17,937 nucleotides of DNA from CAZYJD01 sp964647785 (GTDB lineage: Bacteria > Bacteroidota > Bacteroidia > NS11-12g > UBA9320), in the NCBI GenBank assembly GCA_964647785.1, contig CAZYJD010000043.1, positions 1-17,937 of the forward strand, written 5' to 3'. Below are positions 6,874 to 14,935 of the stretch, in pieces; positions within the stretch are counted from its first letter, which is position 1, and each line of letters starts with the position of its first letter. The translations under genes were made by a program, and so were the position numbers. The notes beneath the pieces were generated by a model. That model had not been told where the DNA came from, did no database searches, and was given only the letters and a program-made list of their open reading frames with translations.

Positions 6874-9800
6874 ATGTCTAGCAAAAAAGAACCGAAAATA
6901 AAAAGCAATTTCACATCCATCAGGATCGGACTTTCAAGTCCTGAAGTAATTCTTCAGCGTTCTCATGGAGAAGTGATAAAGCCAGAGACCATCAATTACA
7001 GGTCGTATAAACCTGAAATGGGTGGACTCTTTTGTGAGCGCATCTTTGGTCCGGTAAAGGACTACGAGTGCCACTGCGGTAAATACAAAAGAATCCGCTA
7101 CAAGGGAATCGTTTGTGATCGATGTGGCGTTGAAGTAACAGAAAAGAAAGTGCGCCGTGAACGAATGGGACACATCGAACTGGTGGTTCCTGTGGCGCAT
7201 ATCTGGTACTTCAGAACATTGCCAAATAAAATAGGATACCTACTTGGTCTTCCGAGCAAAAAGCTCGACATGATTATCTACTACGAGCGTTATGTTGTGG
7301 TGCAAGCTGGTATCAAAGAGCAGGATGGTGTAAACTATCTGGATTTTCTTACTGAAGAAGAATACCTCGATATCATCGACTCTTTGCCAAAAGACAACCA
7401 GCATTTGGAAGACGATGATCCCAATAAATTCATCGCTAAAATGGGCGGAGAAGCCATGTTTGATCTTCTTTCCCGCCTTAATCTAGATGAATTGTCATAC
7501 AGTCTTCGCCATCAGGCGGCTACTGAAACATCACAACAGCGCAAAAGCGAAGCGTTGAAGCGCCTGAAAGTGGTAGAAAGTTTCAGAGATGCCAACACCC
7601 GTGCCGAAAACCGTCCTGAGTGGATGATCATGAAGATGCTTCCGGTGATTCCACCTGAATTGCGTCCACTGGTACCTTTGGATGGAGGAAGATTTGCCAC
7701 TTCAGATTTGAATGACCTTTATCGCCGGGTAATCATTAGAAACAACCGCCTCAAGCGATTGATGGAAATCAAGGCTCCTGAAGTGATTCTTAGAAACGAG
7801 AAGCGAATGCTGCAGGAAGCGGTTGATTCTCTTTTGGATAACACGCGCAGAGCCAATGCGGTAAAAACTGAAGGCAATCGACCATTGAAGTCGCTAAGCG
7901 ATATGCTCAAAGGAAAGCAAGGTCGTTTCCGCCAGAACCTTCTCGGAAAACGAGTGGACTACTCCGGTCGTTCGGTAATTGTGGTTGGACCAACCCTAAA
8001 GCTCCATGAATGTGGGCTTCCTAAAGGGATGGCCGCAGAATTGTTCAAGCCCTTCATCATCAGGAAGCTGATTGAAAGAGGAATTGTGAAAACAGTAAAA
8101 TCTGCAAGAAAAATTGTTGATCGCAAAGACCCTGTTATTTGGGAAATTCTGGAAAGCATACTCAAGGGACATCCGGTACTTCTGAACCGCGCCCCAACAC
8201 TTCACCGATTGGGTATCCAGGCATTCCAGCCCAAGCTGGTTGAAGGAAAAGCCATCAGACTTCACCCATTGGTGTGCACGGGTTTCAACGCCGACTTTGA
8301 TGGTGACCAAATGGCGGTGCACGTTCCATTGGGAAATGCAGCCGTATTGGAAGCACAATTATTGATGCTAGCACCACATAACATTTTGAACCCTGCAAAC
8401 GGAGCCCCTATCTCTGTTCCATCTCAAGACATGGTGCTTGGTCTGTATTACCTGACCAAAATCAAGAAGTCTACCAAAGATGAAAAAGTGAATGGAGAAG
8501 GATGCACCTTCTATTCAGACGAAGAAGTAACCATTGCTTACAATGAAGGAAGAGTTGATCTTCATGCAGAAATAAAAATTAAGGCCATCGTTAAGGAAAA
8601 TGGTGAACTGGTTCAAAAAATCATCGAATCTTCAGTTGGACGAGTGATTTTTAACAAGTTTGTGCCCGAAGAAGTTGGTTATATCAACACCCTGCTCACT
8701 AAAAAATCTCTGAGAAATATCATTGGAGATATGGTGAAAGAAACAGGCGTTGCAGTAACTGCTGAATTCCTTGATAATATAAAAGACCTCGGTTTTTATT
8801 ACGCCTTTAAAGGAGGTCTGTCCTTTAATATATCGGATATCAAGGTGCCCGATGAAAGGGATCAATTGATTGATAATGCCCGAATGGAAGTGGAAGAAAT
8901 TCTCTTCAACTACAACAATGGTTTCATCACCAATAACGAGCGTTACAACCAGGTTATTGATATCTGGACCCGTGTTAACTCAAGGGTATCCGATAGTTTG
9001 ATCAAGCACCTTGCTTCTGATCGTCAGGGCTTCAACCCAATCTACATGATGCTTGACTCTGGAGCTCGTGGTTCGAAAGAACAGATTCGTCAGCTCGGTG
9101 GAATGCGTGGATTGATGGCCAAGCCTCAGAAGAAGGCAGGTAGTGGAACCGGTGAAATCATCGAAAACCCCATTCTTTCCAACTTCAAAGAAGGTTTGTC
9201 AATCCTCGAGTACTTCATCTCTACACACGGTGCACGTAAAGGTCTTGCGGATACGGCTCTTAAAACAGCTGACGCAGGTTACCTTACTCGTCGTTTGCAC
9301 GATGTTGCACAAGATGTGGTGGTAACCATCGAAGATTGCAATACCCTCCGCGGACTCGAAATCTCTGCTTTGAAAGAGAATGAAGAGGTTGTTGAAAGCC
9401 TCTACGATCGTATTTTGGGTCGCGTGTCTGTTTATGACGTCGAACATCCAAAAACAGGCGAAATCATTGTAGGATCAGGTGAAGAGATTGACGAAGACAA
9501 AGCAAATGCAGTAGAAGAAGCAGGTATAGAATCGTTAGAGATACGAACCGTAATGACCTGTGAATCGAAAACCGGTGTTTGTGCAAAATGCTACGGAAGA
9601 AACCTCTCCCAGGGACGCATGGTTCAAAAAGGGGAAGCGGTAGGTGTAATTGCCGCACAGAGTATTGGTGAACCAGGAACTCAGCTTACCCTTCGTACCT
9701 TCCACGTGGGTGGTACAGCTTCGAACATTGCCCAGGAATCTGAAATTACTGCGAAATTCGACGGACAAATAGAGTTCGACGAAATTAAAACGGTTGAGAC

Positions 9801-11193
9801 CAAAAGCGAAGAAGGTGAAAAGCAAAAAGTGGTCGTGGGTCGTTCAGGTGAGATCAAAATTGTAGATCCTAAAACCAAAGAACCACTCATTACTTATAAC
9901 ATCCCTTATGGATCGCAACTGCTCGTTAAAGAAGGAAGCATCAAAAAAGGCACCCCTATTTGCAAATGGGACCCTTACAATGCTGTGATCATATCTACCG
10001 GTGATGGTAAAGTGGTTTACGAAGACATCATTGAAGGCATCACTTTCCGCGAAGAAATCGACGAACAAACCGGTTTCAAAGAAAAAGTGGTGGTAGATAG
10101 CAAGGATAAAAAACTCATACCGGCCATCAAGCTATTGAGTAAAACCAAAGAAGTTCTTGCAGAATATAACCTGCCTGTTGGAGCATTGATTGCGGTTAGC
10201 GATGGGGATAAAATCACCGCAGGAACGATCATCGTTAAAATACCACGTGTCATTGGAAAAACTGGTGATATCACGGGTGGTCTTCCAAGGGTGACTGAAC
10301 TATTCGAGGCAAGAAATCCATCCAACCCAGCGGTTGTAGCTGAAATAGATGGCGTTGTTTCTTACGGAAGCATCAAAAGAGGTAACCGTGAGATCATCAT
10401 TGAATCGAAAGAAGGCATCAGCAAAAAATATCTTGTATCACTGTCCAAGCACATTCTCGTGCAGGATGGAGATTATGTGAAGGCTGGTACACCACTTTCA
10501 GATGGTGTGATCACCCCTCAGGATATTCTTTCAATTGAAGGACCTACTGCAGTTCAGCGTTATATCTTGAATGGTATACAGGAAGTATATCGTTTGCAGG
10601 GTGTGAAAATCAACGATAAGCACATCGAGGTAATCATCCGTCAGATGATGCAGAAAGTTACCATTGTTGATCCGGGAGATACTCGATTCCTCGAAGGAGA
10701 ATCCGTAGATAAAACTGACTTCAAAGAAGAGAACGACTGGATATATGACAAGAAAGTAGTGGTAGATGCCGGAGATTCAAATGAGTTGCGCGCGGGACAG
10801 ATTGTGAGTTTGAGAAAGTTGAGAGATGAAAACTCCATGCTCAGAAGAAAAGACCTCAAAACTGTTGACGTGCGCGATGCAGTTCCAGCAACATCACAAT
10901 CGCTTCTCATGGGTATCACCAGGGCATCTTTGGGTACCAATAGCTTCATGAGTGCGGCTTCCTTCCAGGAAACCACCAAAGTACTGAATGAAGCAGCCAT
11001 AGCAGGCAAGGTAGATCACCTCTCAGGCTTGAAGGAAAATGTGATCGTAGGTCATTTGATTCCTGCAGGAACTGGTCTTCGCGAGTATGAGAACCTGATC
11101 GTTGGTTCAAAAGAAGAGTATGAAATGCTCATGGCTTCAAAAGAGCAAGCAGCAGAAGAAGAGGTACTTGAGACCGCTAAAGCAGAAAATTAA
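6874..11193 (+). CDS. rpoC: DNA-directed RNA polymerase subunit beta'
   Basis: At 1439 residues this is full-length RpoC, the subunit holding the catalytic magnesium. The N-terminal zinc ribbon has C66, C68, C81 and C84. The absolutely conserved NADFDGDQM motif places the Mg-binding aspartates at 474, 476 and 478. The second zinc site uses C822, C896, C903 and C906. The trigger loop begins near QSIGEPGTQLTLRTFHVGG (residues 929-947), with the catalytic His at 944. The C-terminus, after the conserved FMSAASFQETTKVLNEAAI segment, ends in a short acidic tail (EQAAEEEVLETAKAEN). ATG 6874 lies 12 bp after rpoB, so the pair is co-transcribed. A terminator follows 23 bp after the stop. Confidence 0.98.
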   Translation: MSSKKEPKIKSNFTSIRIGLSSPEVILQRSHGEVIKPETINYRSYKPEMGGLFCERIFGPVKDYECHCGKYKRIRYKGIVCDRCGVEVTEKKVRRERMGHIELVVPVAHIWYFRTLPNKIGYLLGLPSKKLDMIIYYERYVVVQAGIKEQDGVNYLDFLTEEEYLDIIDSLPKDNQHLEDDDPNKFIAKMGGEAMFDLLSRLNLDELSYSLRHQAATETSQQRKSEALKRLKVVESFRDANTRAENRPEWMIMKMLPVIPPELRPLVPLDGGRFATSDLNDLYRRVIIRNNRLKRLMEIKAPEVILRNEKRMLQEAVDSLLDNTRRANAVKTEGNRPLKSLSDMLKGKQGRFRQNLLGKRVDYSGRSVIVVGPTLKLHECGLPKGMAAELFKPFIIRKLIERGIVKTVKSARKIVDRKDPVIWEILESILKGHPVLLNRAPTLHRLGIQAFQPKLVEGKAIRLHPLVCTGFNADFDGDQMAVHVPLGNAAVLEAQLLMLAPHNILNPANGAPISVPSQDMVLGLYYLTKIKKSTKDEKVNGEGCTFYSDEEVTIAYNEGRVDLHAEIKIKAIVKENGELVQKIIESSVGRVIFNKFVPEEVGYINTLLTKKSLRNIIGDMVKETGVAVTAEFLDNIKDLGFYYAFKGGLSFNISDIKVPDERDQLIDNARMEVEEILFNYNNGFITNNERYNQVIDIWTRVNSRVSDSLIKHLASDRQGFNPIYMMLDSGARGSKEQIRQLGGMRGLMAKPQKKAGSGTGEIIENPILSNFKEGLSILEYFISTHGARKGLADTALKTADAGYLTRRLHDVAQDVVVTIEDCNTLRGLEISALKENEEVVESLYDRILGRVSVYDVEHPKTGEIIVGSGEEIDEDKANAVEEAGIESLEIRTVMTCESKTGVCAKCYGRNLSQGRMVQKGEAVGVIAAQSIGEPGTQLTLRTFHVGGTASNIAQESEITAKFDGQIEFDEIKTVETKSEEGEKQKVVVGRSGEIKIVDPKTKEPLITYNIPYGSQLLVKEGSIKKGTPICKWDPYNAVIISTGDGKVVYEDIIEGITFREEIDEQTGFKEKVVVDSKDKKLIPAIKLLSKTKEVLAEYNLPVGALIAVSDGDKITAGTIIVKIPRVIGKTGDITGGLPRVTELFEARNPSNPAVVAEIDGVVSYGSIKRGNREIIIESKEGISKKYLVSLSKHILVQDGDYVKAGTPLSDGVITPQDILSIEGPTAVQRYILNGIQEVYRLQGVKINDKHIEVIIRQMMQKVTIVDPGDTRFLEGESVDKTDFKEENDWIYDKKVVVDAGDSNELRAGQIVSLRKLRDENSMLRRKDLKTVDVRDAVPATSQSLLMGITRASLGTNSFMSAASFQETTKVLNEAAIAGKVDHLSGLKENVIVGHLIPAGTGLREYENLIVGSKEEYEMLMASKEQAAEEEVLETAKAEN

Positions 11194-11216
11194 TTTTCAC
11201 CATAAAACAATGTAGC

Positions 11217-11248
11217 AAAAGGCCGGATTCTTTCCGGCCTTTTCTGTT
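11217..11248 (+). terminator. Intrinsic terminator after rpoC
   Basis: A perfect 11-bp inverted repeat (AAAAGGCCGGA at 11217-11227, TCCGGCCTTTT at 11233-11243) encloses a five-base loop (TTCTT). The G+C-rich core followed by a T run is a typical Rho-independent terminator. It should end the secE-to-rpoC transcript. The A-rich left arm mirrors the T run, so the hairpin could also work on the opposite strand. The next + strand gene starts only 15 bp beyond the stem, which is unusually close. Confidence 0.9.
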
Positions 11249-11258
11249 ATTTCGCTGT

Positions 11259-11579
11259 ATGAATGATCAATCAGAAAAGGGACAAGGCAATCAGATCGAT
11301 ATAGAGTTGCCGGAAGAAGTAGCCGAAGGAGTTTACGCCAACCTGGCCATTATCTCCCATTCAAATGCAGAATTTATTGTTGACTTTGTGCGCATCATGC
11401 CGGGCATACCAAAAGGAAAGGTGAAAAACAGGATCATACTCACCCCCCAGCATGCAAAAAGATTGCTTCTTGCTTTGCGTGATAACATCCACAAATTTGA
11501 GAAAACCTTCGGTGAGATCGAATTAAATGAAGGAATGCAGGAGTTTCCAATGAACTTTGGCCCCGCAGGAGAGGCCTAA
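11259..11579 (+). CDS. DUF3467 domain protein of unknown function
   Basis: This 106-residue protein resembles the DUF3467 family of small bacterial proteins, which I recall as a common gene downstream of rpoC in Bacteroidota. The core is the segment around VAEGVYANLAIISHSNAEFI (about residues 20-39), followed by VDFVRIMPGIPKGKVKNRII and the LTPQHAKRLLLALRDNI helix (about 61-77). There is no signal peptide, membrane helix or cysteine, so it is probably cytoplasmic. The start ATG 11259 is only 15 bp after the rpoC terminator stem, so expression would need read-through or a promoter inside the rpoC end. The function is unknown; linkage to RNA polymerase genes hints at a transcription-related role, but that is inference only. 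Confidence 0.85.
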   Translation: MNDQSEKGQGNQIDIELPEEVAEGVYANLAIISHSNAEFIVDFVRIMPGIPKGKVKNRIILTPQHAKRLLLALRDNIHKFEKTFGEIELNEGMQEFPMNFGPAGEA

Positions 11580-11584
11580 GCTAA

Positions 11585-12130
11585 TCACGGCATGCTATCA
11601 ACGAGAGTCATGAGCTCTTCAATGTAAACGCTCAAACGCTGGTACTCCAATTCGATGGCATACATTTTGGAATGCAGCTCATTGCTGGCTTCTAAGAGTC
11701 GTTCAGTTTCGGCCTTTTCTTCAGAGTAATATTCCTGAAATTGCTCCCGAGTCAATTGGCTGTCGGTTACTGAGTTTCTTAAAGCCTTCAGTTGATGATG
11801 AAGATATTCCAATTCCTCTTCCATTTTGTCTTTCCTCGACAAAGAACTTTGATAAACCTTCGATACGGCCTTGTACCTGCCTAGCTTCTGAGCCATCTCA
11901 GGTGAGTACTCCTGCTGATAACCCAACCTGATGGCCCTCATACGATCTTGCATTTCTTGATTTCGAGAGGCAATGGTTTGTTCATCGATGTTCAGGTTCA
12001 TTGCTATTTTACCCAATTGCCTCTCGAGCGAATCCAATAAAATAAGCTCTGGGCTGTTTATTTGCCGACAGGCATTAAAAGGTGTTGCCAAGAATAGCGC
12101 AGATATCAGAATCAAGAGAAATCGGTACAT
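11585..12130 (-). CDS. Probable coiled-coil lipoprotein, function unknown
   Basis: I do not recognise a named family. The 181-residue product starts with a hydrophobic signal segment (MYRFLLILISALFLATPFNA) followed by Cys21, so it is probably a lipoprotein, although FNAC is a poor lipobox: Phe at -3 is unusual. The rest is almost entirely charged and helical, with heptad-like Leu/Ile/Met/Tyr spacing (about residues 28-178), and reads as one long coiled coil without cysteines or catalytic motifs. The ATG is the only reasonable start because the signal segment begins there. It converges on the DUF3467 gene (5 bp between stops) and is divergent from the chromate-transporter gene. The likely location is the periplasmic face of a membrane. 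Confidence 0.72.
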   Translation of the reverse strand: MYRFLLILISALFLATPFNACRQINSPELILLDSLERQLGKIAMNLNIDEQTIASRNQEMQDRMRAIRLGYQQEYSPEMAQKLGRYKAVSKVYQSSLSRKDKMEEELEYLHHQLKALRNSVTDSQLTREQFQEYYSEEKAETERLLEASNELHSKMYAIELEYQRLSVYIEELMTLVDSMP

Positions 12131-12152
12131 GGGGTTTTATAATTTCTTTTTA

Positions 12153-12168
12153 CTTTGTGCTTACAAAG
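12153..12168. promoter_or_regulatory. Small palindrome in a 49-bp divergent spacer
   Basis: The spacer between the lipoprotein gene and the preferred chrA start contains the inverted repeat CTTTGT-GCTT-ACAAAG. It is the only symmetrical element in a stretch that must hold the promoters of both divergent genes, so it might be an operator or a promoter part. Near it are T-rich and TATAAT-like bases (about 12135-12152). I could not fit a clean Bacteroidota TTTG / TAnnTTTG pair with normal spacing to either gene, so this is weak. Confidence 0.25.
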
Positions 12169-12179
12169 CAAACAGTTCA

Positions 12180-13445
12180 GTGCAAATTGCCAAACTCCGA
12201 AATATCATCTTTCTGAAAGATATTCTATTGCTTTCCATCACTGCTTTCGGAGGCCCGAATATGCATCTTGCACTCTTTATCAGAAGACTGGTGGACCGCA
12301 AAAAATACCTCACCAAAGCACAACTACTGGAGGTATATTCACTCTGCCAGGTATTGCCCGGCCCAACCAGCACACAAACGATAACGGGCATAGGTTATCA
12401 CCTGGGAGGCAATCTGCTTGCCATTACCACCTTACTGGTTTGGATTAGCCCGGCCTTCATACTCATGACGTTGTTCTCTGTCGGTTATACTTACCTCAAC
12501 CCCGAGCTGGTTTCTAATATGTTTCGCTTCATTGAGCCCGTAGCTGTTAGTTTTGTGATAGTAGCGGCCATTCAGATGGTGCGTTCCATTGCCAAAGATC
12601 GATTGAGCGTTATCTTGATTGTGATTTCCTTTTCATCCGCAGCCTTGCTTAGGCATCCACTGGATGCCCATATGAAAACCCCCTGGATTTATCCAATTGT
12701 GATCTTCTTGGGCGGGTTCATCTCCTACTTCTTCAACCGACAGGTGGAAGAAGTACGCCGAAGTCCATTGAAAATTCAATGGGGCCTCATTGTTATTTTT
12801 CTACTGCTCATCATCGGCTCTGCGGTAATCGGTAAAATCACCTCCATCAGAGCATTTGTCTTGTTTGAAAACACCTTCAGATTTGGAAGCCTTGTATTTG
12901 GGGGTGGGAATGTACTACTGCCGATGATGTACGAACAGTTTGTAAGCCATAAACAATACTTCGGTCCTGAGGCATTTCTCACTGGTGTGGGTTTGGTTCA
13001 GGCAACTCCGGGTCCAGTCTTTTCATTTACCACCTTTGCCTGCGGGCTGGCCATGAGCGAATTTGGAATGAGCGCACAAATATTGGGTAGTATCATTGGT
13101 ACCATTGGTATTTTTTCGCCCGGCTTACTCATCATTTTATTTGTGTATCCCATTTGGAACTACGTGAAGAAATATTCATTCATACAACGCTCACTGAAAG
13201 GGATACTCGCGGCTTCAGCAGGCCTGGTGGCAGCCGCAGCCTACCTTTTCTTTCTACCCGTTGGGTTGCGATGGAAAGAGGCCAATAATTTTTTTCATTC
13301 CAATTTACAGGAAATTGACTTCATCAATTGGACAAATGTTATCATAATCGCGGCCTTTTCCGTTATATTGTACAAAAGCCCGAAGGTGCCTGCACCTATC
13401 TGGATCATCCTTAGTATTTTGGCTGGGATTTTGCTCCCTAATTAA
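12180..13445 (+). CDS. chrA: Chromate transporter (CHR) family membrane protein, two-domain form
   Basis: This protein (421 residues from the GTG at 12180) is a long-chain CHR family member with two homologous halves. The first half has SITAFGGPN (about residues 19-27) and the CQVLPGPTSTQ motif (about 56-66). The second repeats the pattern with FGSLVFGGGN and LVQATPGPVFSF. Roughly ten hydrophobic stretches place it in the inner membrane. Characterised members export chromate using the proton motive force, but many homologues are uncharacterised, so the substrate is unproven. An upstream in-frame ATG at 12129 would give 438 residues, but it overlaps the start codon of the opposite-strand gene; family N-termini usually begin a few residues before the FLKD segment, so I prefer the GTG. 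The CarboxypepD-like gene follows after 6 bp. Confidence 0.87.
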   Translation: MQIAKLRNIIFLKDILLLSITAFGGPNMHLALFIRRLVDRKKYLTKAQLLEVYSLCQVLPGPTSTQTITGIGYHLGGNLLAITTLLVWISPAFILMTLFSVGYTYLNPELVSNMFRFIEPVAVSFVIVAAIQMVRSIAKDRLSVILIVISFSSAALLRHPLDAHMKTPWIYPIVIFLGGFISYFFNRQVEEVRRSPLKIQWGLIVIFLLLIIGSAVIGKITSIRAFVLFENTFRFGSLVFGGGNVLLPMMYEQFVSHKQYFGPEAFLTGVGLVQATPGPVFSFTTFACGLAMSEFGMSAQILGSIIGTIGIFSPGLLIILFVYPIWNYVKKYSFIQRSLKGILAASAGLVAAAAYLFFLPVGLRWKEANNFFHSNLQEIDFINWTNVIIIAAFSVILYKSPKVPAPIWIILSILAGILLPN

Positions 13446-13451
13446 ACTGAT

Positions 13452-14084
13452 TTGAAGAAACTTATTCTCTATACGATTCTGGCTTTATGCACCGTCTATC
13501 CCATCAGGGCGCAGGTTTCTGATTCCAGTCTGGTACAATTTTCAGGCCTCGTCTTAACCTCAGACAGCATCATGCCCATTCCCTATGTAAACATATACAT
13601 TCCGGGTACAGGCAGGGGAACCGTTTCTGATTTGAATGGCTTTTTCAGTTTCGTAGCGAAAAAAGGCGATGAAGTGCGCTTCAGTTCTGTGGGTTTCAAG
13701 TCTTCAACCTTTGTTATACCTGACACTTTGAGTAGCTACAAATACTCGATGGTTAAACTCATGACCACCGATACGTTCTTTTTAGATGAAGCCATCATCC
13801 AACCGTTGCCCAGTCGGCAGATGTTTGACCATTACTTTGTGAAAGCCGATGTGCCTGATGATGATTTGGAACGCGCCAGGAAAAATCTGGAACGAGAAGC
13901 CATGCGCGAACAAATGGAAAAAATGGGCATGGATGGAGCAGAAAATTCCAAGTACTATTTGCGTCAACAAGCACAGAAATTCTATTGGGCGGGTCAAATA
14001 CCACCAATGAACATCTTCAGCCCCATTGCCTGGGCGAGATTTTTTGAAGCTTGGAAAAGAGGTGATTTCAAGAAAAAAGAATGA
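13452..14084 (+). CDS. Secreted protein with carboxypeptidase-regulatory-like domain
   Basis: The 210-residue product begins with a clear signal peptide (MKKLILYTILALCTVYPIRA, cleavage probably before Q21) and then a CarboxypepD_reg-like beta-sandwich domain at about residues 29-110. Within it the family pattern is visible: PIPYVNIYIPGTGRGTVSD, then NGFFSFVAKKGDEVRFSSVGF. The C-terminal ~95 residues are charged and helical and are not assigned. Such domains are very common in envelope proteins of Bacteroidota, often in TonB-dependent receptors, but no plug or barrel is present here. The start is TTG 13452: no ATG precedes the signal peptide and the next Met is well inside the domain. It lies 6 bp after chrA and is probably co-transcribed, though a functional link is not evident. 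Confidence 0.82.
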   Translation: MKKLILYTILALCTVYPIRAQVSDSSLVQFSGLVLTSDSIMPIPYVNIYIPGTGRGTVSDLNGFFSFVAKKGDEVRFSSVGFKSSTFVIPDTLSSYKYSMVKLMTTDTFFLDEAIIQPLPSRQMFDHYFVKADVPDDDLERARKNLEREAMREQMEKMGMDGAENSKYYLRQQAQKFYWAGQIPPMNIFSPIAWARFFEAWKRGDFKKKE

Positions 14085-14098
14085 TTGGTGCTTTTGGT

Positions 14099-14383
14099 TT
14101 AATCTTTTTTTGAGACCACAAAAACATCCTCCTTTTCTTTTTTCATATAGTACTGCTCACGTGCAAATGTTTCGAGCTTATCGGGATTGCCCAGTAACTG
14201 ACTTTTCTGTTCTTGCAAGAGACTTATTTGATCGCGGTAAAAAGCCAATTCATTACTCAATTCTTTTCGTTCCTGTTTGAGCCGATATAGTTGAAGCAAA
14301 TTGCTCTGATCAAAAAAAGTAATCCAAAGCAAATAAGCAACGGCAATTGTGATGAGAATACTTCTTTTTTTCATGAGATGCAT
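14099..14383 (-). CDS. FtsB/DivIC-like septum formation initiator family protein
   Basis: This 94-residue protein has the FtsB/DivIC layout: a short basic N-terminus, one membrane helix (about residues 9-23, ILITIAVAYLLWITF), a coiled coil (about 30-65, LYRLKQERKELSNELAFYRD and on), and the family's C-terminal DKLETFAREQYYMKKEKEDVF segment (about 68-88). Such proteins sit in the inner membrane and bridge FtsL and FtsQ in the divisome. Several starts are possible: TTG 14386, ATG 14383 or ATG 14374; the last gives the typical basic start MKKRS. It is the last gene of the - strand run, 54 bp after kdsC, and converges on the secreted-protein gene with a 14-bp gap. The family is confident, but which of FtsB, FtsL or DivIC it replaces is not. 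Confidence 0.87.
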   Translation of the reverse strand: MHLMKKRSILITIAVAYLLWITFFDQSNLLQLYRLKQERKELSNELAFYRDQISLLQEQKSQLLGNPDKLETFAREQYYMKKEKEDVFVVSKKD

Positions 14384-14421
14384 CAAAGATAAAATTCACC
14401 CAAAAAGAATGATGACATGTT

Positions 14422-14447
14422 TGAGCACAAGAAATGCTCAGTGAGCA
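14422..14447. repeat. TGAGCA/TGCTCA inverted repeats at the kdsC end
   Basis: Three 6-mers alternate: TGAGCA (14422-14427), TGCTCA (14435-14440) and TGAGCA (14442-14447). Two mutually exclusive stems can form; the 3' one overlaps the kdsC stop codon. On the - strand transcript no T run follows, so this is not a standard terminator. It could be an mRNA processing or stability element, or chance. Confidence 0.3.
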
Positions 14448-14935
14448 ATCCATTGGTCACGTGATGCCAAGATTAGCTTAATGAGTTCACGAACGCAGCC
14501 CTCTCCACCTTTTTTTCGGCACACATAATCACAACCATCAAATACTTCATCTTCTGCATCTGCGGGACATGCCGACAATGCCACACGCTGCATGATCTCC
14601 AAATCAGGAATGTCATCTCCAAGGTATGCAGTGTGCCTGAGATCAGTATCAAATTTTTTCAGCAAGGCCTCCATCACAGGCCATTTATCCTCTATTCCCA
14701 AATGCACTTCATGCACTCCCAAGCCATTCAAACGCTTTCGCACCCCTTCCGATCTTGCACCACTAATTACAGCAATTCTCAGCCCCTGCCCCAAGGCGTA
14801 TTTAATGGCAAAACCATCCTTGATACTCATGCTTCGCAGCTGATGACCTTCTTCCGTTAACAAGACTTTTGCATCCGTTAAAACACCATCTACATCCAGC
14901 ACCAGCAATTGTATGTCTGCAGGATTCGATTTCAT
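14438..14935 (-). CDS. kdsC: KdsC-type HAD phosphatase (3-deoxy-D-manno-octulosonate 8-phosphate phosphatase)
   Basis: This 165-residue protein is a cap-less HAD-IIIA phosphatase of the KdsC/YrbI type, which removes phosphate from Kdo-8-phosphate in lipopolysaccharide synthesis in the cytoplasm. Motif I is LVLDVDGVLTD with nucleophile D14 and acid/base D16. Motif II is VISGARS (S58). Motif III is K84 in the IEDKW segment. Motif IV is YLGDDIPDLE (D107, D108). Small members of this group act as tetramers. The start is ATG 14935, which overlaps the iscX stop as TGATG and suggests translational coupling; a GTG at 14956 would lengthen it but has less support. A related family member in Bacteroides acts on KDN-9-phosphate, so the exact sugar is uncertain. 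No kdsA, kdsB or kdsD is in the window. Confidence 0.9.
   Translation of the reverse strand: MKSNPADIQLLVLDVDGVLTDAKVLLTEEGHQLRSMSIKDGFAIKYALGQGLRIAVISGARSEGVRKRLNGLGVHEVHLGIEDKWPVMEALLKKFDTDLRHTAYLGDDIPDLEIMQRVALSACPADAEDEVFDGCDYVCRKKGGEGCVRELIKLILASRDQWIAH

Noticed and set aside
11973..12179. N-terminal extension of the chromate transporter frame
   Set aside because: The extension runs through the opposite-strand lipoprotein gene and does not resemble CHR N-termini.
11973..14084. Metal-resistance island acquired by transfer
   Set aside because: One CHR gene is present without a chrB-type regulator, mobile element or base-composition break that I can see; it is more simply an ordinary chromosomal gene.
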